This document shows, piece after piece, positions 7,586-14,451 of a DNA stretch of 32,691 nucleotides. The stretch is taken from contig CAZOLZ010000019.1 of assembly GCA_964580965.1 (NCBI GenBank), positions 1 through 32,691 of the forward strand, given 5' to 3'. The position numbers and the translations under genes are program-made. The number at the start of each line of letters is the position of its first letter. Within the stretch, counting starts at the first letter, position 1. This DNA is from CAIUKX01 sp964580965. Lineage in GTDB: Bacteria; Bacteroidota; Bacteroidia; Flavobacteriales_D; Crocinitomicaceae. The notes under the pieces are model-generated. The model was given only the letters and a program-made list of their open reading frames with translations. It did not search any database and was not told the origin of the DNA.

Positions 7586-8395
7586 TCAGTTAAATAATGT
7601 TTCTCTAATAAGAATATAGATTCCCATTACCAAAACAAACCATCCAAATGTGGGTTTTAACTTACTTCCTTCAATCTTTCTAGAAAGTTGAAGCCCTATA
7701 AAAATACCTGCTATTGCAAATAATGTAATAGAAAGAAGAAATATCCACGATGTTTCAAAAAAAGTACCTCTTACAATCATTTCACCAAAAAAACCGATTA
7801 AAGAATTTAAAGAAATAATGACTAAAGATGTCCCTACTGCTTCTTTCATTTTCAATTTACTAATTAACACAAGAGAAGGTATGATTAAAAAACCACCACC
7901 AGCACCTACTATTCCTGTCAAAAAACCAACAGCAATTCCTTCTATAAAAAGAATTAGATAATTTATTTTTTTCTCCAGACTTCCAGTATTTACTTGTTCT
8001 TTTCTGCCCTTTATCATAGAGTATGATGCCAAAATCATTAATATCGCAAAAAGAATCATTATTAAAATTCTTTTTGTAATTATTAAAGTTCCAAACGTCA
8101 TTACTTCAGATGGGATTGAAGGAAGAATATAAGCTCTAGTAATAAAAACAGTAAAGATTGTTGGAACACCAAAAGCTAAAGCTGTTTTTAAATGAATCAA
8201 ACCTTTTTTGAAATACTCAACTGAACCTATTGAACTCGTTAATCCAACAACAAATAGCGAATAACTTGTAGCAATTACTGGCTCTACTTTGAATAAGTAG
8301 ATCAAAACTGGAATAGTTAAAATACTACCTCCACCTCCTATCAGCCCCAATGAAACTCCTATTAATATTGATAGTATATAGCCTATTATTTCCAT
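7586..8395 (-). CDS. TauE/SafE-family anion permease
   Basis: 269 residues with about eight membrane segments and the two-repeat TauE/SafE fold. Each repeat has a Gly-rich entry, GVSLGLIGGGGSILTIPVL near residue 17 and GIVGAGGGFLIIPSLVL near 161. Family members export sulfite, sulfoacetate or related anions. First position in a cluster with a persulfide dioxygenase suggests removal of sulfite made by that enzyme; this is inference from context. The start ATG at 8395 follows a promoter-like pair (8416-8445). The persulfide dioxygenase gene begins 78 bases downstream on the same strand. Confidence 0.88.
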   Translation of the reverse strand: MEIIGYILSILIGVSLGLIGGGGSILTIPVLIYLFKVEPVIATSYSLFVVGLTSSIGSVEYFKKGLIHLKTALAFGVPTIFTVFITRAYILPSIPSEVMTFGTLIITKRILIMILFAILMILASYSMIKGRKEQVNTGSLEKKINYLILFIEGIAVGFLTGIVGAGGGFLIIPSLVLISKLKMKEAVGTSLVIISLNSLIGFFGEMIVRGTFFETSWIFLLSITLFAIAGIFIGLQLSRKIEGSKLKPTFGWFVLVMGIYILIRETLFN

Positions 8396-8415
8396 TCAAA
8401 TTTAATTTAATACTA

Positions 8416-8445
8416 CAAAGATGTAAAGAAAGAACAGGTTTCAAA
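8416..8445 (-). promoter_or_regulatory. Probable promoter of the sulfur cluster
   Basis: Read on the minus strand, TTTG (8442-8445) and CATCTTTG (8416-8423) are separated by 18 bases, the spacing of Bacteroidota -33/-7 promoters. The -7 element departs from TAnnTTTG in its first base. The predicted leader is about 15 nt before the ATG at 8395. Confidence 0.45.
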
Positions 8446-8473
8446 GTCACATTTGTTACACAGATGAAAAAAA

Positions 8474-9190
8474 TTATATTTCACCCAATAATTCTAAGGT
8501 TTCTTTAGCTGCAGCTTGTTCGGCTATTTTTTTTGAACCACCATTTCCTTTACCGTATTCAATTCCATTAACAGTAACCTGAACACCATAATCCCAATAA
8601 TTTCCTTTGTTTTGTTCTTTGATGACTAAAAAGTCAAGATGATGTTGATTTTTTTGACTCCAAATAAATAGTTTTGATTTAAAATCTATTTCTTCTTCTA
8701 GAATCTTATTTAAGTCTAGATAGTTGATTAATATGTGATTATATAGGCTGTTTTGTACTTTTTTATAATTACTATCTAAAAATATTGCACCAATAATTGC
8801 TTCGAAAGCATTACCCTCCAGAGAATTAATATTGATAGATCGCCCCTTTTGATACTTTAGCACATCTCTAATCTGCATCTCTTCAGCAATCATAGAAAGT
8901 GTTTTTCGACTGACTAATTTAGATTTAATTTGTGTTAAATACCCTTCATCGTCTGTTGGGAACTTCTTGTAAATAAACTCAGCAATCGCAGCATCTAAAA
9001 TAGCATCTCCTAAAAATTCTAAACGTTCATTTGATGCTTTAAAATCTTTTCTGTGGCTCAAAGATTTATGTGTCACTGCAATTTTAAAATGCTGTAAACT
9101 CTTAGGACGGTAATTGAACCTTTTTAAGATGAAATCATACAAAATCAATTCATCTTTATTACCCGTAATGAATGATTTTAGCCTAAGCAA
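8474..9190 (-). CDS. rnc: Ribonuclease III
   Basis: 238 residues. An N-terminal endonuclease domain (about 15-150) carries the signature NERLEFLGDA (54-63, with E55, E58, D62), and a C-terminal dsRNA-binding domain (about 165-236) ends in KKIAEQAAAKETLELL. It cuts double-stranded RNA in rRNA and mRNA processing. In the second metal-binding block, GNAFEAIIGAIFLD (126-139), Glu130 is present but Asn127 occupies the place of E. coli Asp114. No ATG is available near the N-terminus. The reading frame is closed by the same TAA that ends fabF, so translation must begin at TTG 9190 or ATT 9196. This implies coupling to fabF seven or fewer bases upstream. Confidence 0.94.
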   Translation of the reverse strand: MLRLKSFITGNKDELILYDFILKRFNYRPKSLQHFKIAVTHKSLSHRKDFKASNERLEFLGDAILDAAIAEFIYKKFPTDDEGYLTQIKSKLVSRKTLSMIAEEMQIRDVLKYQKGRSININSLEGNAFEAIIGAIFLDSNYKKVQNSLYNHILINYLDLNKILEEEIDFKSKLFIWSQKNQHHLDFLVIKEQNKGNYWDYGVQVTVNGIEYGKGNGGSKKIAEQAAAKETLELLGEI

Positions 9191-9196
9191 GGGAAT

Positions 9197-10450
9197 TTAA
9201 CCTTTAAATTTCTTTACGATAATCGTTGTATTATGTCCTCCAAAACCGAAAGTGTTAGATAAAGCAACATCTACTTTTCTTTCTTGAGCTTTGTTAAATG
9301 TGAGGTTTAATTTGCTATCAATAGCAGGATCATCTGTGAAATGGTTTATTGTTGGAGGAACAACGTCATTTTTAACTGACAACACAGCTGCAACTGCTTC
9401 AATTGCACCAGCAGCACCCAGAAGGTGACCTGTCATTGATTTCGTTGAACTGATATTTAAATTATAAGCATGATCTCCAAAAACTTGTTGAATTGCCTTT
9501 ACTTCAGCAATATCTCCTAATGGAGTTGATGTTCCATGTACGTTGATGTAGTCAACTTCTTTTGGATCAATATTAGCATCTTCTAAAGCTGCTAACATTG
9601 TGTTTTTTGCTCCTAATCCTTCAGGATGTGGAGCTGTAATATGGTAAGCATCACCTGACATACCACCACCAATAACTTCAGCGTAAATTTTAGCGCCTCT
9701 TTTTACTGCGTGTTCGTATTCCTCAAGGATTAATGCTCCTGCACCTTCACCTAAAACAAAACCATCTCGATCTACATCAAATGGTCTTGAAGCAGTTTCT
9801 GGTGAATCATTTCTTGTTGATAAAGCTTTAAGGCCGTTAAATCCACCCAATCCCATTTGGTTAACACCTGCTTCAGAACCACCTGTTACAAATGCGTCAG
9901 CTTTTCCTAAACGAATGTAGTTAAAAGCATCGATTATTGCATTTGTTGCAGAAGCACATGCAGATACGGTCACATAATTTGGACCTCTTAAACCGTATTT
10001 GATAGAAATATGACCAGCAGCAATATCTGCGATCATTTTCGGGATAAAGAACGGATTAAAACGCGGTGTACCATCACCTGAAAAGAAATTTTCAGCTTCA
10101 TCTTGGAACGTTTTTAAACCTCCAATACCTGAACCCCAAATAACCCCAATTCTGTCTTGGTTAGGATTAGACTCTAACAACCCAGAGTCTGCCATAGCTT
10201 CACTAGCTGAAACTATGGCATACTGAGAAAATTGATCTAATTTTCTAACCTCTTTGCGATTAATAAAATCTTCCGCATTGAAATCTTTTACTTCACACGC
10301 AAATTGAGTCTTGAACAAAGATGCATCAAATTGTTTAATGATTGCTGCACCACTCTTTCCTGCTATTAAAGCATTCCAATAATCAGAAACGTTATTTCCA
10401 ATTGGAGTAAGTGCACCTAAACCTGTTATAACAACTCTTTTTAATTCCAT
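9197..10450 (-). CDS. fabF: Beta-ketoacyl-ACP synthase II
   Basis: 417 residues, the usual KAS II length. The catalytic triad is visible: Cys165 in VSACASATNA, His305 in NVHGTSTPLGD and His342 in MTGHLLGAAGA. The glycine-rich GFGGHN lies near the end. It condenses malonyl-ACP with acyl-ACP in type II fatty acid elongation in the cytosol. It sits 30 bases downstream of acpP and just before rnc on the same strand, the common Bacteroidota order acpP-fabF-rnc, and is presumably read from the acpP promoter. Confidence 0.98.
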   Translation of the reverse strand: MELKRVVITGLGALTPIGNNVSDYWNALIAGKSGAAIIKQFDASLFKTQFACEVKDFNAEDFINRKEVRKLDQFSQYAIVSASEAMADSGLLESNPNQDRIGVIWGSGIGGLKTFQDEAENFFSGDGTPRFNPFFIPKMIADIAAGHISIKYGLRGPNYVTVSACASATNAIIDAFNYIRLGKADAFVTGGSEAGVNQMGLGGFNGLKALSTRNDSPETASRPFDVDRDGFVLGEGAGALILEEYEHAVKRGAKIYAEVIGGGMSGDAYHITAPHPEGLGAKNTMLAALEDANIDPKEVDYINVHGTSTPLGDIAEVKAIQQVFGDHAYNLNISSTKSMTGHLLGAAGAIEAVAAVLSVKNDVVPPTINHFTDDPAIDSKLNLTFNKAQERKVDVALSNTFGFGGHNTTIIVKKFKG

Positions 10451-10480
10451 ACAGAAGTTCTTTGTTCAAAAATGTTTTAA

Positions 10481-10714
10481 TTATTTGTTCTCCTCGATGT
10501 AAGAAATAGCGTCTCCTACTGTTTGGATTTTTTCAGCTTGATCATCAGGAATTGCAATGTTGAATTCTTTTTCAAATTCCATGATTAACTCAACTGTGTC
10601 AAGTGAATCTGCTCCTAAGTCATTTGTGAAGCTCGCTTCGTTTGTTACTTCACTCTCGTCAACTCCTAATTTATCTACTATAATAGATACTACTTTCGAT
10701 TTGATTTCAGACAT
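10481..10714 (-). CDS. acpP: Acyl carrier protein
   Basis: 77 residues, the normal size. The phosphopantetheine attachment site is Ser37 in GADSLDTVEL. Helices are acidic, as in all ACPs. It carries the growing acyl chain for FabF, encoded immediately downstream. The ATG at 10714 gives the standard MSEIxxKV start. The frame stays open further upstream but that stretch is hydrophobic, unlike an ACP, and runs through the promoter. A well-spaced promoter lies about 30-58 bases upstream. Confidence 0.98.
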   Translation of the reverse strand: MSEIKSKVVSIIVDKLGVDESEVTNEASFTNDLGADSLDTVELIMEFEKEFNIAIPDDQAEKIQTVGDAISYIEENK

Positions 10715-10741
10715 TTCTAATATTTTTTTAATTACAAGATG

Positions 10742-10772
10742 CAAAGAAAAAAATTTAGAATTTAAAAACAAA
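10742..10772 (-). promoter_or_regulatory. Probable promoter of acpP-fabF-rnc
   Basis: On the minus strand TTTG (10769-10772) and TTTCTTTG (10742-10749) are separated by 19 bases, as in the Bacteroidota -33/-7 promoter. The -7 box has TT in place of TA. The predicted start leaves a leader of about 20-25 nt before the acpP ATG. Confidence 0.5.
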
Positions 10773-10942
10773 ATAATTAAACATTTTATTACAAAACTTA
10801 ATATTAAAAATAGACAAAATATCCGCGTTAACATCTGTTAAACAAGGGTTTAAACCTATAAATGAGTTTATTGTGATTTATACTAAATTAAGCCCTAACA
10901 AATTGAGGTTAAATAAAATATAAGTTCAATTATACTTTTTTA

Positions 10943-10950
10943 TAATTTTG
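10943..10950 (+). promoter_or_regulatory. -7 promoter box of purN (leaderless arrangement)
   Basis: TAATTTTG matches TAnnTTTG exactly. Only four bases (TAAC) separate it from the purN ATG at 10955, so transcription should begin at or next to the start codon. The layout TAnnTTTG-TAnn-ATG is shared with ygiQ and the HU/SPOR gene in this window. Confidence 0.6.
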
Positions 10951-10954
10951 TAAC

Positions 10955-11539
10955 ATGACTAAAATTAAACTTGCGCTATTTGCATCAGGCACTGGTAGTA
11001 ACGTGATTCGTTTCATTGAGTATTTCAAAAATCACTCCTCAATTGAAGTTTCTTTTGTATTAACAAACAAAAATGATGCTCCAGTGATTGAAAAAGTCAA
11101 AGCTATTTCAAATATACCTGTTTTAATTTTTAATAATAATATTGTTGCTGACGGTGAAAAACTAAAAGACATCTGTTCTGTTCAAAATATTGACTATATC
11201 ATTTTAGCAGGATACCTCAGAAAAATTCCGGAAAGTTTCACCAAAGCATTTCCTAACAAAATCATCAATGTTCATCCTTCTTTGTTACCAAAATTTGGTG
11301 GTAAAGGAATGTACGGTAAATATGTTCATGAAGCTGTTTTAGCGAATCAAGAAATTGAAAGTGGGATTTCAATTCATTTTGTAAATGAAGAATTTGATGA
11401 AGGTAAAATTATTGCTCAACATAAATGTACTTTAAAAACAACTGAAGATTTAAGCTCATTACAACAAAAAATCCAATTATTAGAACATCAATTTTTCCCT
11501 CTAGAAGTTGAAAAAGTGATTCAAAACAACCTTAAATAA
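10955..11539 (+). CDS. purN: Phosphoribosylglycinamide formyltransferase
   Basis: 194 residues, usual for PurN. It transfers a formyl group from 10-formyl-THF to GAR, the third step of purine synthesis. The N-terminal nucleotide-binding loop is FASGTGSNV (9-17). Catalytic residues are Asn105 and His107 in INVHPSLLPKFGG, and Asp148 in EEFDEGKIIA. Divergence from acpP is common in Bacteroidota. It ends 90 bases from the convergent CAP-domain gene, with no clear terminator between them. Confidence 0.96.
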   Translation: MTKIKLALFASGTGSNVIRFIEYFKNHSSIEVSFVLTNKNDAPVIEKVKAISNIPVLIFNNNIVADGEKLKDICSVQNIDYIILAGYLRKIPESFTKAFPNKIINVHPSLLPKFGGKGMYGKYVHEAVLANQEIESGISIHFVNEEFDEGKIIAQHKCTLKTTEDLSSLQQKIQLLEHQFFPLEVEKVIQNNLK

Positions 11540-11577
11540 TCACTATTCACTATTATTTCAATTTAGCTAAACGATTG

Positions 11578-11591
11578 TGTTTGCATTGCGA
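11578..11591. repeat. Short repeat copy 1 (TGTTTGYATTGCGA)
   Basis: TGTTTGCATTGCGA lies between purN and the CAP gene. A same-orientation copy with one change (TGTTTGTATTGCGA) lies at 12806-12819, upstream of the 12228-12797 gene. The two copies bracket two genes of the accessory cluster. I cannot tell from two copies whether this is a dispersed repeat or chance. Confidence 0.4.
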
Positions 11592-11629
11592 GTAGGTTTA
11601 ATTTTATTCAAATCCGAAGTAATTAGTTT

Positions 11630-12205
11630 TTACCAATCGTGTTTCGCAATTATCAAGCACACATAAGTTGTATATTCACTTCCTGTTTTACGTCTTATGA
11701 ATCCGATTCCAATATCCTTCAAGGATGAATTCCATTCATCAAGTCCCAATAAGTGTTTTCTATGTCCTTTCGAGGGAACTTCTTTATCAATTATAAATGC
11801 TGATATAGCAGAAAACGCATCGGGAACCTCTGCTGATATTGATTCAAAATAGTTTGCTTTTTTTTCTTTAACCCAACTAGGGTTCAACTCATACCCACTT
11901 TTATTGATGTAATAATTAATTCCATATCCTGAAGGATCAACATGACCAAAATAGTTTTTATTTGCCATGTCAAATGCTTTTTGTTCAGCTACTTTAGCCA
12001 ACGTATCATTCCATATCAACTTTTCATTTTCAACTTTTACACGCTTTAAGAATGGAAAAATATCTTCATATTCTTTTGGATTACTTCTAATCTTATTCAA
12101 GATATCAAACGCTTTGTATGCTTCTTCTTTATCAATTATTATGTTTTTATCATCGCTGAATGATGAAATGAGTACTGTTAAAAATATGATTAAAATATTT
12201 TTCAT
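11630..12205 (-). CDS. Secreted CAP (SCP/PR-1) domain protein
   Basis: 191 residues. A signal peptide (1-17, MKNILIIFLTVLISSFS) is followed by a CAP/SCP domain (about 25-190). Family blocks are ILNKIRSNPKEY, WNDTLAKVAEQKAFDMA, NYFGHVDPSG (His of the CAP cavity) and SKGHRKHLLG. The canonical ENIA segment reads FESISA. There is no lipobox, so the protein is periplasmic or exported. CAP proteins have diverse and mostly unknown roles in bacteria. ATG 12205 is preferred to an upstream ATG at 12301, which would place 32 charged residues before the signal peptide and overlap the neighbouring gene. It lies 22 bases after the preceding gene and ends the accessory cluster. Confidence 0.88.
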   Translation of the reverse strand: MKNILIIFLTVLISSFSDDKNIIIDKEEAYKAFDILNKIRSNPKEYEDIFPFLKRVKVENEKLIWNDTLAKVAEQKAFDMANKNYFGHVDPSGYGINYYINKSGYELNPSWVKEKKANYFESISAEVPDAFSAISAFIIDKEVPSKGHRKHLLGLDEWNSSLKDIGIGFIRRKTGSEYTTYVCLIIAKHDW

Positions 12206-12227
12206 TATGGCTTTTATTAAACGCTTT

Positions 12228-12797
12228 TTATTTTTCAATTTTATTAAATGACAAGCAAAACTTGTTTTGACCTTGTCTTTCAATATAGTCGATGACTTCA
12301 TCTGTTCCCACAGGAATTAAAAGTTTCACCTCTCCTAATTCATTGTTTTCGATATTGTATTTATTCATATGATATATTTCATCTTCGCCCTTTTCATATG
12401 CTCCTTCTGAGCCCAAGTAAAATGACGATTCTAAAATTGCCTTTCCTTCTCTAGAAAAGAAAACCTCGTTTTTCATCTTTCCTTGAATTAAGTATTTAAT
12501 ATTCGTGTAACTAACCCTTTTTACAGTTAATTGATAAAGAGTGTCATTCGATTTGAATTCATAATAACTTTCCTGATTCAATGGCAAATCTGTTGGAATT
12601 AGAATAGGGGCATGATATTCCTTATTGAGAATTATAGAATCATTTGTGATTTTCAATGAGTAAGGTTTAAGATGAATCCAATAATTAATAAATCCAATAT
12701 CATATAATGTTGAATCTTTTATTTCTACTTCCAATTTGTCCTGTGAATAAGAATAGGACAAAATCATGGTCAAATATGTTATTAGAATATTTTTCAT
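12228..12797 (-). CDS. Secreted protein of unknown function
   Basis: 189 residues, no family recognised. The first 18 residues (MKNILITYLTMILSYSYS, then QDK) form a signal peptide. The rest is predicted mainly beta and rich in Tyr, Ile, Asn and Glu, with a single Cys near the C-terminus. The first six residues are identical to those of the downstream CAP protein; this may simply reflect similar signal peptides. It is placed 22 bases before the CAP gene on the same strand, so joint transcription is likely. The start is ATG at 12797, with a short repeat copy just upstream. Confidence 0.72.
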   Translation of the reverse strand: MKNILITYLTMILSYSYSQDKLEVEIKDSTLYDIGFINYWIHLKPYSLKITNDSIILNKEYHAPILIPTDLPLNQESYYEFKSNDTLYQLTVKRVSYTNIKYLIQGKMKNEVFFSREGKAILESSFYLGSEGAYEKGEDEIYHMNKYNIENNELGEVKLLIPVGTDEVIDYIERQGQNKFCLSFNKIEK

Positions 12798-12805
12798 CTA
12801 ATTCT

Positions 12806-12819
12806 GTTTGTATTGCGAA
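12806..12819. repeat. Short repeat copy 2 (TGTTTGYATTGCGA)
   Basis: TGTTTGTATTGCGA differs by one base from the copy at 11578-11591. It lies in the 52-base gap between two accessory genes, next to an imperfect inverted repeat at 12827-12843 (GGGTGTA-TAC-TATACCC). Confidence 0.4.
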
Positions 12820-12849
12820 TCCCGACGGGTGTATACTATACCCCTCAAG

Positions 12850-13185
12850 TTATGGTGTCTTTTTTATTTCTTTTATTAACTTGATTATATCAGATAAATG
12901 TGTCCATATTACTATTGGAACGATAGTCGCTGGTAATAAAACAAATGGAAAATAATTAATCCCACGATTTGGTTGTTCAAAACCAAATTGTTGAAATGGT
13001 AAATCAGCTGATAATATTCCGATAAAAAGAATGAATGACACAAGTATCAAACCTGTGATATTCCATCCCAATAGAAACTTCTTATTTAACTTGTTTTTTA
13101 CAAATAACCAACCAATAATTGGAGCTGTAACTCCCATTAAAACATCGTAGTTTCTTCCCTCAAATGTCATTAATTCAGGTATCAT
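12850..13185 (-). pseudogene. 3' part of a probable frameshifted membrane-protein gene
   Basis: 111 residues with three predicted membrane segments (about 15-28, 38-60, 78-95) and a basic tail ending KLIKEIKKTP. No function is known. Its ATG overlaps the stop of the upstream ORF (ATGA), and the junction on the minus strand is CCC-AAAAA-TGA. One extra A would join the two ORFs into a single protein of about 229 residues reading LFTQKMIPELMTF across the joint. Similar full-length membrane proteins in Flavobacteriales are my recollection, not a search result. Alternatives are two real, translationally coupled subunits, programmed slippage at the A-run, or a sequencing error. Confidence 0.55.
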
Positions 13186-13535
13186 TTTTGGGTAAACAAT
13201 CCAAAAAGAACAATCTCAACAGGTAACCTTACTGAATGAATGAAAGTACTCATTTTTGTTTCTCTTGTTTCTAAAACCCATTTCAATTGTTTTGGCAGTA
13301 ATCCATAAATAATCAAAATTGTTATTGGAATTAGTACGATTCCAAATCTTGGAGGAATAGAGTCTGTAATTTGGTAAAATCCGAAATACGCCAAAATGGA
13401 TTGTATAATTGACCAGCTAATAATAAATAGCGTTAACTTTTTTGGTTTCCCATTAGATAAATGAAATAGACTTATCGTCAATATACATGTGAAAATAAAA
13501 GTAAAGTCAATCCAAATTGGTAAATTTTCTATCAT
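13182..13535 (-). pseudogene. 5' part of a probable frameshifted membrane-protein gene
   Basis: 117 residues with three to four membrane segments (about 8-25, 33-52, 62-80, 100-115). There is a clear ATG at 13535. It stops immediately after a segment (VEIVLFGLFTQK) that looks like the middle of a membrane helix bundle. The next ORF starts within this stop codon, one frame over, at a run of five A. I treat both as pieces of one gene, but they could be a coupled pair. It is first in the accessory cluster and lies 67 bases downstream of the DUF4249 gene. Confidence 0.55.
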
Positions 13536-13602
13536 TTTATTAATTTAAACATTACTTTCAACAATTTAAACGAGTATACAATGCTTGATGATGATAATCC
13601 TT

Positions 13603-14451
13603 CTAATACAAACTTAAATCATCAAAATATATATCTGGAATATGAGCATTAAAAAAGCCATAACCATTAACAACATTTGTAGGATAATTAAGTGGTTCAA
13701 GATTCAATTGATTATACAAGCTTCCTGATTCGTTTCTTAACACTAGATAATTATAGTAATTCTTAGATATATTAGATAACGTAACAGCAATACTATCATC
13801 ATGTTTTAATCCATCAAAAACAATCTTTTCATCATATTTCGAGTTAAACTCCAAATCTGATAACAAAATTGTACGTTCTAAAAGGTTACTACCATTTCCA
13901 AAGTAGTTTACATTATCAAACTCTGAATCATTCGATTCATTCTTTCTATAAACATTTATCATATAAAAATTCTCTTCACTAAGATCATCTGTAAAGTTTA
14001 ACTTTAAAGAAACTGTTGTATCAGATACTCCTTTATCTACAATTGGAATGATATTGTCAAAATATACAGGTTTTGATGTCGACGTTTTAGAAGTTATAGT
14101 GTCACCTTGATGAATAGCTTGAAGCTCAAAAGAATTTGCATTCCCAATAACAGAAGTATAACTTGCATAAAATCCTGGGTTTAATTCGTAAAAATCATAA
14201 ACTTGACCATCTACTGTAACCTGAACTGTTGCTCCACTCAATAACATTGTTTCATAGTTATCTTCTTTAATACCATCTAAAGCTGAAAAGGACTTCGTAA
14301 GTGAAACAATTATAATATTATTTGGAATCGCATGCGAAAAAACTACCATTTTTGATGGTGCTGAATCGACTTGAATATCTATTGGTTTAGGAGTGCATCC
14401 TATAATCAAAAATGTAAAAAGAATAATAATTAATACACTATATCTCATCAT
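13603..14451 (-). CDS. DUF4249-type outer-membrane-associated lipoprotein
   Basis: 282 residues. A lipoprotein signal peptide has lipobox LIIGC with Cys19. The rest is beta-rich and matches the DUF4249 pattern: an N-terminal VVFSHAIPNN.IIVSLTKSFS stretch, SGATVQVTVDGQVYDFYELNPGFYAS, then an Ig-like domain. DUF4249 genes usually accompany TonB-dependent receptors in Bacteroidota, where they are presumed surface-exposed partners. Here the start ATG overlaps the receptor stop (TAATG), so the two are translationally coupled. A second ATG follows directly and could be used instead. The substrate is unknown. Confidence 0.85.
   Translation of the reverse strand: MMRYSVLIIILFTFLIIGCTPKPIDIQVDSAPSKMVVFSHAIPNNIIIVSLTKSFSALDGIKEDNYETMLLSGATVQVTVDGQVYDFYELNPGFYASYTSVIGNANSFELQAIHQGDTITSKTSTSKPVYFDNIIPIVDKGVSDTTVSLKLNFTDDLSEENFYMINVYRKNESNDSEFDNVNYFGNGSNLLERTILLSDLEFNSKYDEKIVFDGLKHDDSIAVTLSNISKNYYNYLVLRNESGSLYNQLNLEPLNYPTNVVNGYGFFNAHIPDIYFDDLSLY

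Noticed and set aside
10715..10834. N-terminal extension of acpP with a hydrophobic leader
   Set aside because: ACP starts at MSEIKSKV; the upstream stretch is intergenic sequence holding the promoter.
10557..10841. Open frame on the + strand antisense to acpP
   Set aside because: It mirrors the acpP codons and promoter, contains no family motif, and lies against a certain gene.
11967..12251. + strand open frame opposite the CAP gene
   Set aside because: Shadow of the real gene; no recognisable protein features.
12206..12301. Upstream ATG extension of the CAP-domain gene
   Set aside because: It would put a charged 32-residue stretch before a good signal peptide and overlap the preceding gene.
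12827..12843. Inverted repeat GGGTGTA-TAC-TATACCC as a hairpin
   Set aside because: In the transcript from the minus strand one pair becomes A-C, leaving a weak stem without a T-run.
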